From NCBI GenBank assembly GCA_963678675.1, contig OY783197.1:7137143-7201142 (forward strand): 64,000 nucleotides of DNA, in the 5' to 3' direction. The notes below the pieces were generated by a model. The model worked only from the letters and a program-made list of their open reading frames with translations. It was not told the DNA's origin and ran no database searches. Position 1 is the stretch's first letter; every line of letters starts with the position of its first letter. Positions 45,850 to 55,691 of the stretch are shown piece after piece. A program made the position numbers and the translations under genes. The stretch is from Xiphydria camelus (Eukaryota; Arthropoda; Insecta; Hymenoptera; Xiphydriidae).

Positions 45850-46262
45850 ACTTTTCTTATTCTACACCCCCCGACTCAGATTCTGTTGCTGGGGAATGTT
45901 CAAGAGGAAGTTCAGCAGAGTCGCATGTAGATGACCGATACGGGAGACGACGCGAGAGATATAGCTGACAGGATTGCGGGGTATGGAATGATGAGGTTAA
46001 ATTTTGTGAATTCGTTGTATAAGAATAAATTTTCGTAAGAAGTTGTTATTGTACTTTACAGTAGTGGTAACTAAACTGAAAGAAAATTAGATTACTTTTT
46101 CTCTACCGAATTCACAAAACAACTTCATCATTCCATACCCCGGAATCCTGTCAGCCATATCTCCCGCGTCGTCTCCCGTATCGGTCATCTATACGCGACT
46201 CTGCTAAACTTCCTCTTAAAAATTCCCCAGCGACAGAATCCGAGTCGGGGGGTGTATATTCC
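45850..46262. repeat. Foldback element
   Basis: Arms about 45850-46010 and 46110-46262 are inverted: ACACCCCCCGACTCAGATTC, GAGGAAGTTCAGCAGAGTCG, GATACGGGAGACGACGCG, GGGGTATGGAATGATGA. The left arm begins beside a CTTATTCTACACC word. Confidence 0.75.
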
Positions 46263-46443
46263 CCGTGTTAAAAAGTATCCCTTAATTTCTTATAATCGCT
46301 AGATGTAGCGCAAGCATCGACGCTACAACTCCCTCTATAGTTTTTGCACGGTCCCTATAGGCTAACTTGCAGGTGGGACATGCCCGTCCCACGCCACCAC
46401 CACGCACCCGTTTTGTGTGAATCGGGCCTAACGATTCTTCGCG

Positions 46444-47307
46444 GTGCGGATACGAATATCTCCCGGGTGTGTGTTGTGTCGTGTGTGTATTGAGGCCATA
46501 TTAAAATTTTTAAAAAGACCCGTTGCTAAAACCCATTTCTGCCAGTTTGTGTACAAACAGATACCGACATTGTTTCTCGTCACTAATGCGTACGGCGTGA
46601 CAATGACTCATTCGGAAGATTTTCTACATCGCAAGATTATAAGACATATTAATCAATTAGAGCCGAAGCATAGAGTTCAACTGCTAGTGCCCATAGTAAG
46701 TCACTGGTGGCACGAAGGGAGTAGACAATTAATGCAAGAATTTGTCGAACGTTTTGTAACGGATGTTAAAGTGTTGGCAAGTGTTCCGGCGTTCGTGGAA
46801 GCGTGTAAACGGTTCAGTATTCTAGGTAACATGAAACAAATGTTTGCAAATTTGCGCAAGAAATTGTTAACCGCCAAAGCGCCTTCTCGGTCCTCTGCGG
46901 GTGAAGATAGTCCGGGCATTTTTGGATTCAAAGTGTTTAATAACAATGCCACAAGACCTCGTTGCATTAATTCTCCCTTATTTCTCTTTGAGAAAACCAG
47001 TCGAGAAATGAAAATGGTTAAGTGGCAACAATTGATCCAACCAACTTATATGCACACAATGATGCTCTTGCAAATACGTGGTTTACAAATTACTCGAAGT
47101 GGTATTTCTCTAGATATGACAGTGGAGTCGATGACTTCTATGCCATTAGAATTTCCACGAGTCGACCCCGGTCAAGATTTTGCAATGGCGATGTCACAAA
47201 AATGTAAACTATTTAAGATGTCCAAGGATTCGTCTTCTTCAGATGATGAACAACCTTTGTCATCGCAATATGTTCGCGGTACTTTGATTCGTACAGATGA
47301 TTGGTGA
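46444..47307 (+). CDS. Unidentified intact ORF, 287 codons (234 from the likely start at 46603)
   Basis: I do not recognise this protein. It is the longest uninterrupted ORF outside recognised families. The ATG at 46603 (MTHSEDFLHRKIIRHINQLE, preceded by GTGACA) gives 234 residues and looks a better start than 46444, whose extra 53 codons read less protein-like. Features seen are HRVQLLVPIVSHWWHEGSRQ, FVERFVTDVKVLA, KQMFANLRKKLLTA, a Ser-rich linker (APSRSSAGEDSPG), LLQIRGLQITRSG, and an acidic Ser/Asp tail (SKDSSSSDDEQP). No signal peptide or membrane span is obvious. It sits between a foldback element and GC-rich sequence inside the presumed receptor intron on the opposite strand. It could be a single-exon gene, a domesticated or recently inserted mobile-element gene, or part of a larger spliced gene. 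Confidence 0.55.
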   Translation: MRIRISPGCVLCRVCIEAILKFLKRPVAKTHFCQFVYKQIPTLFLVTNAYGVTMTHSEDFLHRKIIRHINQLEPKHRVQLLVPIVSHWWHEGSRQLMQEFVERFVTDVKVLASVPAFVEACKRFSILGNMKQMFANLRKKLLTAKAPSRSSAGEDSPGIFGFKVFNNNATRPRCINSPLFLFEKTSREMKMVKWQQLIQPTYMHTMMLLQIRGLQITRSGISLDMTVESMTSMPLEFPRVDPGQDFAMAMSQKCKLFKMSKDSSSSDDEQPLSSQYVRGTLIRTDDW

Positions 47308-48500
47308 TGATGTATATAGTGTTAAATTTTCAGTTTTATTTATATTTCAAAATATTCGTATTTGTCATGCAAAGGTGCGTATTTGTTATGTCATTACTTT
47401 TCAGGGTTTTGATTCTGTTTCAAAGTGTTAGTACGAGGGTATCTGCAAAGTCAGGTTTCATTTCTTTTAGAAATATAAAAATTCCTTTTTCTTATATCAT
47501 ACTGTATGTTCATGTTTCTATTCATATAATATAATATGTGTTTCTTATATGTATTTTTTTCGTGTCAATACACTTATGACCTACTTTGTTGTTTTTAGTC
47601 AATTATACAGTTCCTTCGTTTTCTCATGTACCGTGCCACATGGTGGACTTCGCTGTAACTGAGAAAAAGGATTATAATCCAGGAGAAAATAAGAAAACAA
47701 TAACTATGTTCATTTCCAATGTATCTGAACTTTGCTTGGTGGCGAATTCTGTAAATTTTTTATAGTCGTCGACTGCGTTTCATTTCGGTTTCTTTTTTTT
47801 CTTTTCTTTCTCCCGTCTCCATCCGTAGGTCCCGTCCTTCCGTGTCCCAGCCCACGTATCACGAGCCGCCCCCCTGCCATTAGCTGGGGATAGCCGAGCC
47901 CGATCGAGATCGGACCGTCTCCGATCTCCCGTCTATCGGTCCTCGTAGGAGAGTTCGATTATCTCTCCACGTGGTGCGGCCGTATCCGCACCTGGCGCCC
48001 ATCGTTTCCCGTTCCGCGTGTGACATCGTAGCCACCGTTTAGTGGCGTAGCGGAGGGCATCGCGGGCCCTTAGCGAAATGCTACGTCACACATTTCACTT
48101 ATATTAATTTGCTTATTTAATGTACTTTGCTTTTCATCTGCGACATGATTCAATCATTTAAAATTTCTAATATTACCAGAGTTGTGGAACAATTTTTAAT
48201 AGCAATTAATAGTAGTAATTCTAATAATAATTAATAGATAAATGTAAAAAATAATAGATTATTTAAATTACTGTGTGGTTGTTCTCCATCATTTTATAGA
48301 AAAAAAGAACACAAAATGCGTCACGGGACGCCTGTTAGATGTGAAACACGTATTCCGTGTATCGCGAGACGGAACAGCGACCGGTGACAAAGGTAAGAGA
48401 GTAAACTAAATGCGCTTTTTAAATTAGACACAACGGTTCGTACCGTTTAATAGTATCACAGTCATAAATACAAATGCGCACTGGCGCACGTGTTCTTTCA
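47308..48500. other. 3' flank of the ORF and a GC-rich block
   Basis: 47602-47765 is open on + after a TTGTTTTTAG acceptor-like site (reading ...HMVDFAVTEKKDYNPGE...), which could be a chance frame or another exon. 47820-48085 is a GC-rich block with TGGCGCCCATCG, of unknown origin. The rest is AT-rich. Confidence 0.35.
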
Positions 48501-51500
48501 ACGGACGCGTGGTGTCCGGGAGGTAGGGGCTTTTTCAGGTAGTCATTTCATGCCGGCTAATTTTAAGAACCTTTGAAGGGGATATAAAGTGAATGCCAAA
48601 AGTGACCGTCAGCTGCCCCAATAGTGGTGGGTGTGGGTGTGGCAGGGGGTGGAACTTGATAAAAAATAATTGTTGCACAGTTATTTTATACCAATAGATA
48701 TTTGTTTTACAAATACTTGACGTTAGGTACTGTCGAAAAGAAATAGTCAGCTGTGCCGTGGAGGGGGGATTTCACGTCAGCTGGTCAGGTAAACATGTAA
48801 AAAAATTAATAAAATTAAGTTAATTTAGACTAAAAGATTTTTTTTTAGGCGACTCCTGACATATGTACAAGTATGAAAATAATAGTCAGCTACATATATA
48901 GTGGGGGGAAGACCGTCAGCTGGAGCGAAAACATATGATTGCGCCTAATACTCCAAACGACGCGCGGTATTTTGACGGTCCAGCTGTGACGAACTTTACC
49001 TCAAGAGGCATTCAGCTGACTACAATTTCCAAACTTTATGTGATAAAAACTATAACATTTTCAAATTTCAAGTGGACTTCTGTCAATTTAGCTAAACTAC
49101 GGGGAAATAAAAACTGTTCAGCAGAGCTCACCACTACAGTTGTCGCGTGTAAATGGAAAAGGTTGAAAGTGCCAAAGCCAAAATCGTTGAAAAATCAAAT
49201 AAATTTGTTTAAAACTGCAACCGCAGAGCTACTTTTCGAACGTTCTATAAACTAAAACTGAACCAGGAGACACTTACATCCATTACTAGGTTATTGGCGA
49301 TGGCATTGACACCTATTTTTATAAAAAATCTTATACAAAATCTTATTTCTGCAAGGTATGGCACTTTCAGCCTTTTCCATTTACATGCCTCAGTTATATA
49401 GTATACTCTTCAGCCTTAGGGCTACGTGATTTATACCTACACATCTGCGTAAATCCCCGAAAGGACAGCTGTTTCCCTCGTGTTTTTGGTCCCTATTGAT
49501 ATATACAAAATAAGTTAATTTAATTTTAACTATTTTTGATGAGACGAAGACTCTATAACAGTGGTCATAAGTTTAGAGGGTGAGATACGGATGTATATGT
49601 TTATCTCCCCCTAAGAACCCTCGCACAGCTCTCTATCTTACTTGAAATATATACAAGTGATGTATGCAACCCTTGAGAAGGAATCTGAGGGATCAGGAGT
49701 CTGCTTTGTCAGTCTTAGTGTGCCTTTCCAGCAGTGCAGCTGACTAGAACTCTAAATAAATAGATATTTTCGTTATAAAGGCGTGAAGCGCCGTTTTTAA
49801 CGAGTGCGAAGTTTTCCGCACGAGCGAAGCGAGTGCGGCAACCACACGAGTTAAAACGACGCGAAACGCCCTTATAACGAATTCTATTTTTTGTAACTAT
49901 CAAATACGAGGTTAACGGGGTTAGGGATGCCCGTGAAACCGAGTTTTACGCACTGAGTGACGAAAAAATATTTTTGTCACTCAGTGTCAAATACTCGGTT
50001 TCATGGTCGTCCTTGATGCATGTGAAATCATCTTTCACACATCAATTCGTAAAAAGTTGCGCAGTGCGTGAAATAACCTGTGCAGTGCGTGAAATCGTCA
50101 ACCTCATATTTGACACTTAGTGACAAAAAATAGAATTCGTTATTCGGTTGTTTCGCGCCGTTCTAACGAGTGTGATTGCCGTACTCGCTTCGCTCGTGCG
50201 GCAAACTTCACACTCGTTAAAAACAGCGCTTCATGCCCTAATAACGAAATAGTTATTTTCGTTATTAGGGCGTCAAGCGCTGTTTCTAACGAGTGTGAAG
50301 TTTGCCGCACGAGCGAAGCGAGTACGGCAATCACACTCGTTAGAACGGCGCGAAACAACCGAATAACGAATTCTATTTTTTGTCACTAAGTGTCAAATAC
50401 GAGGTTGACGATTTCACGCACTGCGCAGGTTATTTCACGCACTGCGCAACTTTTCACGAATTGGTGTGTGAAAGATGATTTCACATGCGTCGAGGACGCC
50501 CATGAAACCGAGTATTTGACACTGAGTGACAAAAATAACTATAAATTCCCAAAAACCAATAGTCCCCATCGGCAGTTTCAGGTCTGCAGTGTTAGCGAGC
50601 ATGGGAAAGTGATGGAGATGAAGATGTCGCTGAATTTAATGAATTTTAATTAATTCTTAACTGCCCACAACGAAAAAAAAATTTTTTAAAAAATGTTTTT
50701 CTAGTTTATCAGTAACTTCTATCTCCCAAAGACTCGAAAATAACATTTAAAAAATTTGAGATACACAAATGAATTTTTTTTATTCAAAAACAAAAAATTA
50801 ATCAGTGACACTTTCTTTCCGAATAAAAATATAATATTTAAAGATTAAACAGGGGTGTTTTGAAGAGTTCAATTTTTAAAATGTTTTTTTCACATGATTC
50901 GTAAGAGTAAGATAAAAAATTCACAATTCCATGAGTTCTACAAAGTTGAAACTAGGATTACAAATTTTTTCTCATTTTTTGATACTAGAATTCGCCTATT
51001 TCCTGTTACTAGAATGCGACTATTTAAGGGTTAAGTAACTCTAATTATTTCGGTTTAATTGCCATTAATAAAGGAATAAAAGACTTCAATGCAGATAAAT
51101 ATGTGTACTTGAATTATGTGCAACTCTATCTGTAGTTTGGGTAAATTGACAGAAGTCCACTTGAAATTTGAAAATGTTATAGTTTTTGTCACATAAAGTT
51201 TGAAAATTGTAGTCAGCTGAATGCCTCTTGAGGTAAAGTTCGTCAGCTGGACCGTCAAAAATACCGCGCGTCGTTTGGAGTATTGGGCGCAATCATATGT
51301 TTTCGCTCCAGCTGACGGTCTTCCCCCCACTACATATGTAGCTGACTATTATTTTCATACTTGTACATATGTCAGGAGTCGCCTAAAAAAATCTTTTAGT
51401 CTAAATTAACTTAATTTTATTAATTTTTTTACATGTTTACCTGACCAGCTGACGTGAAATCCCCCCTCCACGGCACAGCTGACTATTTCTTTTCGACAGT

Positions 51501-51740
51501 ACCTAACGTCAAGTATTCGTAAAACAAATATCTGTTAGCATAAAATAACTGTGCAACAATTATTTTTTATCAAGTTCCACAGCCTCCCACAACCCGACCC
51601 ACCGCGGGTGCGTCAGCTGACGTTCACTTTCATACAAGACCAAAGCTAATTAATAAGTGTAGCTAAATATTTAATGGCATGAAAACACTTTCAAAATAGA
51701 CCCCTACCTCCCGGACTAATCCTTCCTATCGTAGGTATAC
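48500..51740. mobile_element. 3.2-kb inverted-repeat element with GTCAGCTG-studded arms
   Basis: Left arm about 48500-49110 and right arm about 51100-51740 are inverted copies sharing TAGTCAGCTGTGCCGTGGAG, GACCGTCAGCTGGAGCGAAA, CTAAATTAACTTAATTTTAT (complement) and ACGACGCGCGGTATTTTGAC. CAGCTG or its close variants occurs about seven times per arm. The interior contains a separate palindrome (49965-50550) and no recognised transposase. Confidence 0.8.
49765..50550. repeat. Long near-perfect palindrome (about 580 bp) plus a flanking partial unit
   Basis: The arms 49965-50254 and 50260-50550 are inverted copies around a five-base centre within CGAAATAGTTATTTTCG. Each contains CGCACTGCGCAGGTTATTTC (one arm diverged), GTGAAAGATGATTTCACATG, GACACTTAGTGACAAAAAAT and CGCACGAGCGAAGCGAGT. 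49765-49915 is a partial extra unit. The outer part matches the region just upstream of the transposase at 55692. Confidence 0.85.
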
Positions 51741-51790
51741 TTTCTACAAAGAATAATTTCGATGATTCGCATTCTGTGTTTGTTTAAACA

Positions 51791-51885
51791 CTAACCAATG
51801 ATTAATCAATCCTCATGCTTTCATTAATGAGGGTAAACGCCACCGTAGCTAATGAGGGCATGGGAAGTAATTGTTCATTGGCCCT
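51791..51885. repeat. MITE H, partial copy
   Basis: CTAACCAATGATTAATCAAT, CCACCGTAGCTAATGAGGGC and TTGTTCATTGG match 34343-34568 and 52211-52336. Confidence 0.75.
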
Positions 51886-52210
51886 GAAAAAGAAGAAGTA
51901 TACGGCATACTCTTTTAAATCTACTTTATATTTTGATTCGTTGATACTTGTTTGCGGTAGTACTCTGCGTATAATTATGGAGCATTCGCTGGGTCGTTGT
52001 ATTTCAACAATATTTTTCACATGATTCTCGTCATATAGTTCTTTTCCTTTCGTCTGCACGGTTTCACAAAGGAAATTTTCGTTAATTGGAATTAATCTGA
52101 AAGATACTTCTCCATTTTTCTATAAATAATTTATTTATTTACTTCACTATGTACACCTGGCGTCTCGTATTCTGCCGCTGGGGAATTTTTTAATGTTATT
52201 TTTAAACGTA

Positions 52211-52336
52211 CTAACCAATGATTAATCAATCCTCATGCTTTCATTAATGAGGGTAAACGCCACCGTAGCTAATGAGGGCATGAGAATTAATTGTTCATTG
52301 GCTAGCATGTTTAAAAATGACATTTTAGAAAGTCAC
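52211..52336. repeat. MITE H, partial copy
   Basis: Nearly identical to 51791-51885 over about 90 bp and extends further into the family (CATTTTAGAAAGTCAC). Confidence 0.8.
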
Positions 52337-52365
52337 TAGCGACAGAATCTGAGATGCTGGGTGTA

Positions 52366-52725
52366 CAGGGTGTCCCGCGCAGAACCGCACAGTTGTAGGG
52401 ACCTTGAAATTTACCTTCGACCGGGCTTGGTCTGTACTCGAGTCATTTATACCGGTAGAAAACGAGTCGGTAGTTAGAGTTAATGTCAATTCAGGAGATC
52501 GAAGCGTCTAACCTCGAAATGGTAAATTTGTGAATAATGGTGAGTAATTTCCATTATTCACGAATTCACGATTTCGGGGTTAGATGCTTTGATCTCCCGA
52601 ATTGACACCAACTCTAACTACCGACTCGACTTCTACCGGTATAAATGACTCGAGTACCGACCAAGCCCGGCCGAAGGTAAATTTCAAGATGCCTGCAACT
52701 GGTCGGTTCTGCGCGGGACATCCTG
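52366..52725. mobile_element. 360-bp palindromic MITE, CAGGGTG ends, TA duplication
   Basis: CAGGGTGTCCCGCGCAGAAC at the left and its inverted copy (ending CCTG at 52725) are flanked by TA (52364-52365 and 52726-52727). The arms (about 175 bp each) meet near 52545 around AATAATGG...CCATTATT. Confidence 0.88.
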
Positions 52726-52911
52726 TATAAAGGCACACTTTCTAACGTATTTAATGCTGTTGACGTCCACTGTAGCACTGAATATTGCCTACTGCCGCGC
52801 CACCACTCGGGCATGCACAAGCCCTATTGGCAATCGACATTGGATGCTCGCCATCTGGTGGCGGATCCCCCCAATCGTTATTAAAACGCTATGTACAAAG
52901 TACGGACAGCT

Positions 52912-53097
52912 GGGGCCCCTTTCTTGAACTCGCTCGTATCTTTGCGTGCACGCATCTTAGCGAATAGACCAGTCAGGATCAAGTATTCCGTTGTCCGTAT
53001 TCCCACCACAACGGAATACTTGACCCTGATTGGTCTATTCGCTAAGGTGCGTACACGCAAAGATACGAGTGAGTTCGAGAAAGGGGCCCCTGATCGT
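52912..53097. mobile_element. MITE J, full hairpin
   Basis: GGGGCCCCTTTCTTGAACTC to its inverted copy GAGTTCGAGAAAGGGGCCCC, arms about 85-90 bp, sharing ATACGAGTGAGT/ATCTTTGCGTG and CAACGGAATACTTGA. Confidence 0.85.
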
Positions 53098-53196
53098 GTT
53101 TAGTGAATGAAATTTACGTGAGAATTTATAAAGTTTAAAGAATATAATGAGTGGTGTAAGCTTCGTAGAACGAATAAAAAAATATATTTAAAGTCT

Positions 53197-53355
53197 TGTG
53201 CAGTTAGTTGCTGCGAAAGTAATACGAAAAAACATTTATCTTTGTGTTTTCACGGTTTTTCAAAACCAAATGAACGCGTAGTATACATTGAAAAACTGTT
53301 TGGAAAATTAGAAAAAATAGATAAATTGAAGGCATGGCAACATGCTACAAAATGA
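53197..53355 (+). pseudogene. THAP-type zinc finger fragment of a transposon protein
   Basis: 52 residues, CAVSCCESNTKKHLSLCFHG, FSKPNERVVYIEKL and KIDKLKAWQHATK before a stop at 53353. This follows the CxxxC...FxFPK...R...W pattern at the start of THAP DNA-binding domains; the second Cys-His pair is lost. An ATG at 53147 lies in another frame. Probably a transposon remnant. Confidence 0.55.
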
Positions 53356-53950
53356 AACGTGCTATGTTAAATGAGACGTTTGAAGACAGAAAGCTGTCAC
53401 TGATATAACCGGGTGTCACATTTTCCAAATTTCTATCGATTTTTATGATGTGATTAGCATTGAGGTAACGATTTCCTTCAATCACATTGCGATGGAAAGG
53501 ATTTGTTTGGGCCCAATCATAAATTTGATCTACAGTTATTAACATTTTTACTATTTTCTCACAAATCACGTGTATTGTCAAATGGTTTAGGTCTTATTCG
53601 GCGCCATATTGGTTAGGTCACCCCCATGTCGATTCCCAATAGAGAACGCTCCGTACTGTTTCGTACACCGATACAGTGAGCGTGTAGTAGTGAGTGTAAA
53701 GCTAGCGCTCAGGGAAAGGGGACCGCCGCACAGTGCTTCATCCAGTGGACAAAAATCAGATTTTTACTTACGCGATATAGAAAAACTAATTCATTGAAAT
53801 AAAAAAGTAATGTCCCTTATACCCACACCTATCCGTTTTTGATCAACTGAACCACCGTTGCCATGCAAATAAATAAACAAAGACGCGTCACAGCGTAAAC
53901 ATTCTCGTCTCAACAGAATTACGAACTTATTAGAAATTATTTTAAATGTG
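53356..53950. other. Unassigned sequence
   Basis: A 78-codon minus ORF (53581-53345) reads TPGYISDSFLSSNVS; not recognised. Otherwise nothing. Confidence 0.4.
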
Positions 53951-54745
53951 TATGTAATCTACAAGATAAGGGGATTTTTATTCACTTTATATAAATAAGA
54001 AAAGGGTTGACATATCGAAAAAAATATTCGTAAAACTTATATTTCTTATGTTTTTACAAAAATGATTGCGGAGGCTATTTCTCAAAAAGTTCCAAAAACC
54101 TCCTTTTAAGTTTAGTATTTTATTAAAGCTTGTACATTCCTCTTGATACCTATATATCGTTTTCTTTGCTCAGGGCTGCTCAAACCAAACTATAGATATT
54201 TTCGTTATGAACGCCCGAATGACGAATTCTATTCTTTGTCACTAAGGGCCGGTTTTACCAACACGGTATAAACGCGGTATAGCGCTATACTGAGAATAAC
54301 CAGCAATAAGCCTTATGGTTATTCCCAGTATAGCGCTATACCGCGTTTATACCTGTTGGTAAAACCGGCCCTAAGTGTAAAATACGAGATTGACTGGGTT
54401 CGAGGCAAGGTGTTGGGGGCTCGAGCCCCCCTACACCCCGCCTCGAACCCCGTCAACCTCGTATTTGACACTTAGTGACTAAAAAATAGAATTCGTCATT
54501 CAGGCGTTTTGCGCCCTCATAACGAAAATATCTATAGTTTGGTTTGAGCAGCCCTGAGCAAATAAAATGATATATAGGTATTAAAAGGAATGTACAAGCT
54601 TTAATAAAATACTAAACTGAAAAGGAGGTTTTTGGAATTTTTTAGAAATAGCCTCCGCAATCATATATGTAAAAACATAAGAAATATAAGTTTTACGAAT
54701 ATTTTTTTCGGTATGTCAACCCTTTTCTTTTTTATATAAAGTGAG
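53951..54745. repeat. Palindromic derivative of the transposon ends, carrying MITE D
   Basis: Left arm (about 53985-54245) and right arm (about 54440-54740) are inverted: GAGCAGCCCTGAGCAAA, AGGAATGTACAAGCTTTAAT (complement), AATAGAATTCGTCATTC. The same module recurs at 54760-55080 and, inverted, at 58480-58740. MITE D interrupts CACTAA|GTGT at 54245. Centre: CTCGAGCCCCC palindromic words. Confidence 0.8.
54246..54371. mobile_element. MITE D, full copy, TAA duplication
   Basis: 126-bp hairpin, flanked by TAA (54243-54245, 54372-54374), one visible difference from the copy at 26042-26167. The intact target is known from nearby repeats, which read CACTAAGTGTCAAATACGAG without the insert, so the insertion and the TAA duplication are directly demonstrated. 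Confidence 0.95.
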
Positions 54746-55691
54746 CCCCCAAACACCCCGCCTCGAACCCCGTCAACCTCATATTTGACACTTAGTGACA
54801 AAAAATAGAATTCGTCATTCGGGCGTTTCGCGCTCTCATAACAAAAATATCTATAGTTTGGTTTGAGCAGCCCTGAGCATATAAAACGATATATAGGTAT
54901 TAAGAGGAATGTACAAGCTTTAATAAAATATTAAACTGAAAAGGAGGTTTTTGGAATTTTTTGAGAAATAGCCTCCTCAATCATATGTGTGTAAAAACGT
55001 AAGAAATATATGTTTTACGAATATTTTTTTTCGGTATGTCAACCCTTTTCTTATTTATATAAAGTTAATAAAAATCCACTTACCTTGTAGATTACATACA
55101 CATTTAAAGCCCCCCCCCCCCCCGCCCCTCCATTACAAACAAAAATATCATAAGTACTTTTAAAAGTAAAAAGTAATAATTAAACAAACAAACAAAGAAG
55201 TTTGGAACAAAATTTAAATTTTTATTATTGTTTCTCCCATTAAAATGCTATAAAATGCAAACATTTTTTTTCATTTTAAACATTTCCTTGAACTTTAATA
55301 ATTGTTTTCAACTTTAAACGTTTTGTGAACTCATTGTCACAATACTTGTTTTTCACAATATTTTATTATTAGTTTTAATGTTAATAATTTAAAGTAAATT
55401 TCATTTCAAGTTTTTTTAATTTAATGTTTGTTGATTACGCGCTCTGACTGGCACCGGCTTTCCGTCAGCTGTGTAGAGTTGTGCTGCGCATGCGTGGCGT
55501 TGGACACACTGGCCGTGCCAACTTCAAGTAATAATCGCAGTGACTTCTCGAGTGTGCGACTTAATTTCATATCACTGCGCAACTTTTCTCTAATTGGTGT
55601 ATGAAAGGTGATTTCACATGCGTTGAGGACGCCCATGAAACCGAGTATTTGCACTGAGTGACAAAAAATATTTTTAATTTTCAGTCCAAGA

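Noticed and set aside
47970..48090. LTR primer-binding site at TGGCGCCCATCG
   Set aside because: The motif fits the start of a PBS, but no LTR ends, target duplication or retroelement gene is found around it.
49765..50550. CRISPR-like or satellite array
   Set aside because: The repeated words come from one long palindrome and related transposon ends, not regularly spaced direct repeats.
53609..53797. Short ORF near the THAP fragment
   Set aside because: No motif and no continuity with the THAP-like frame.
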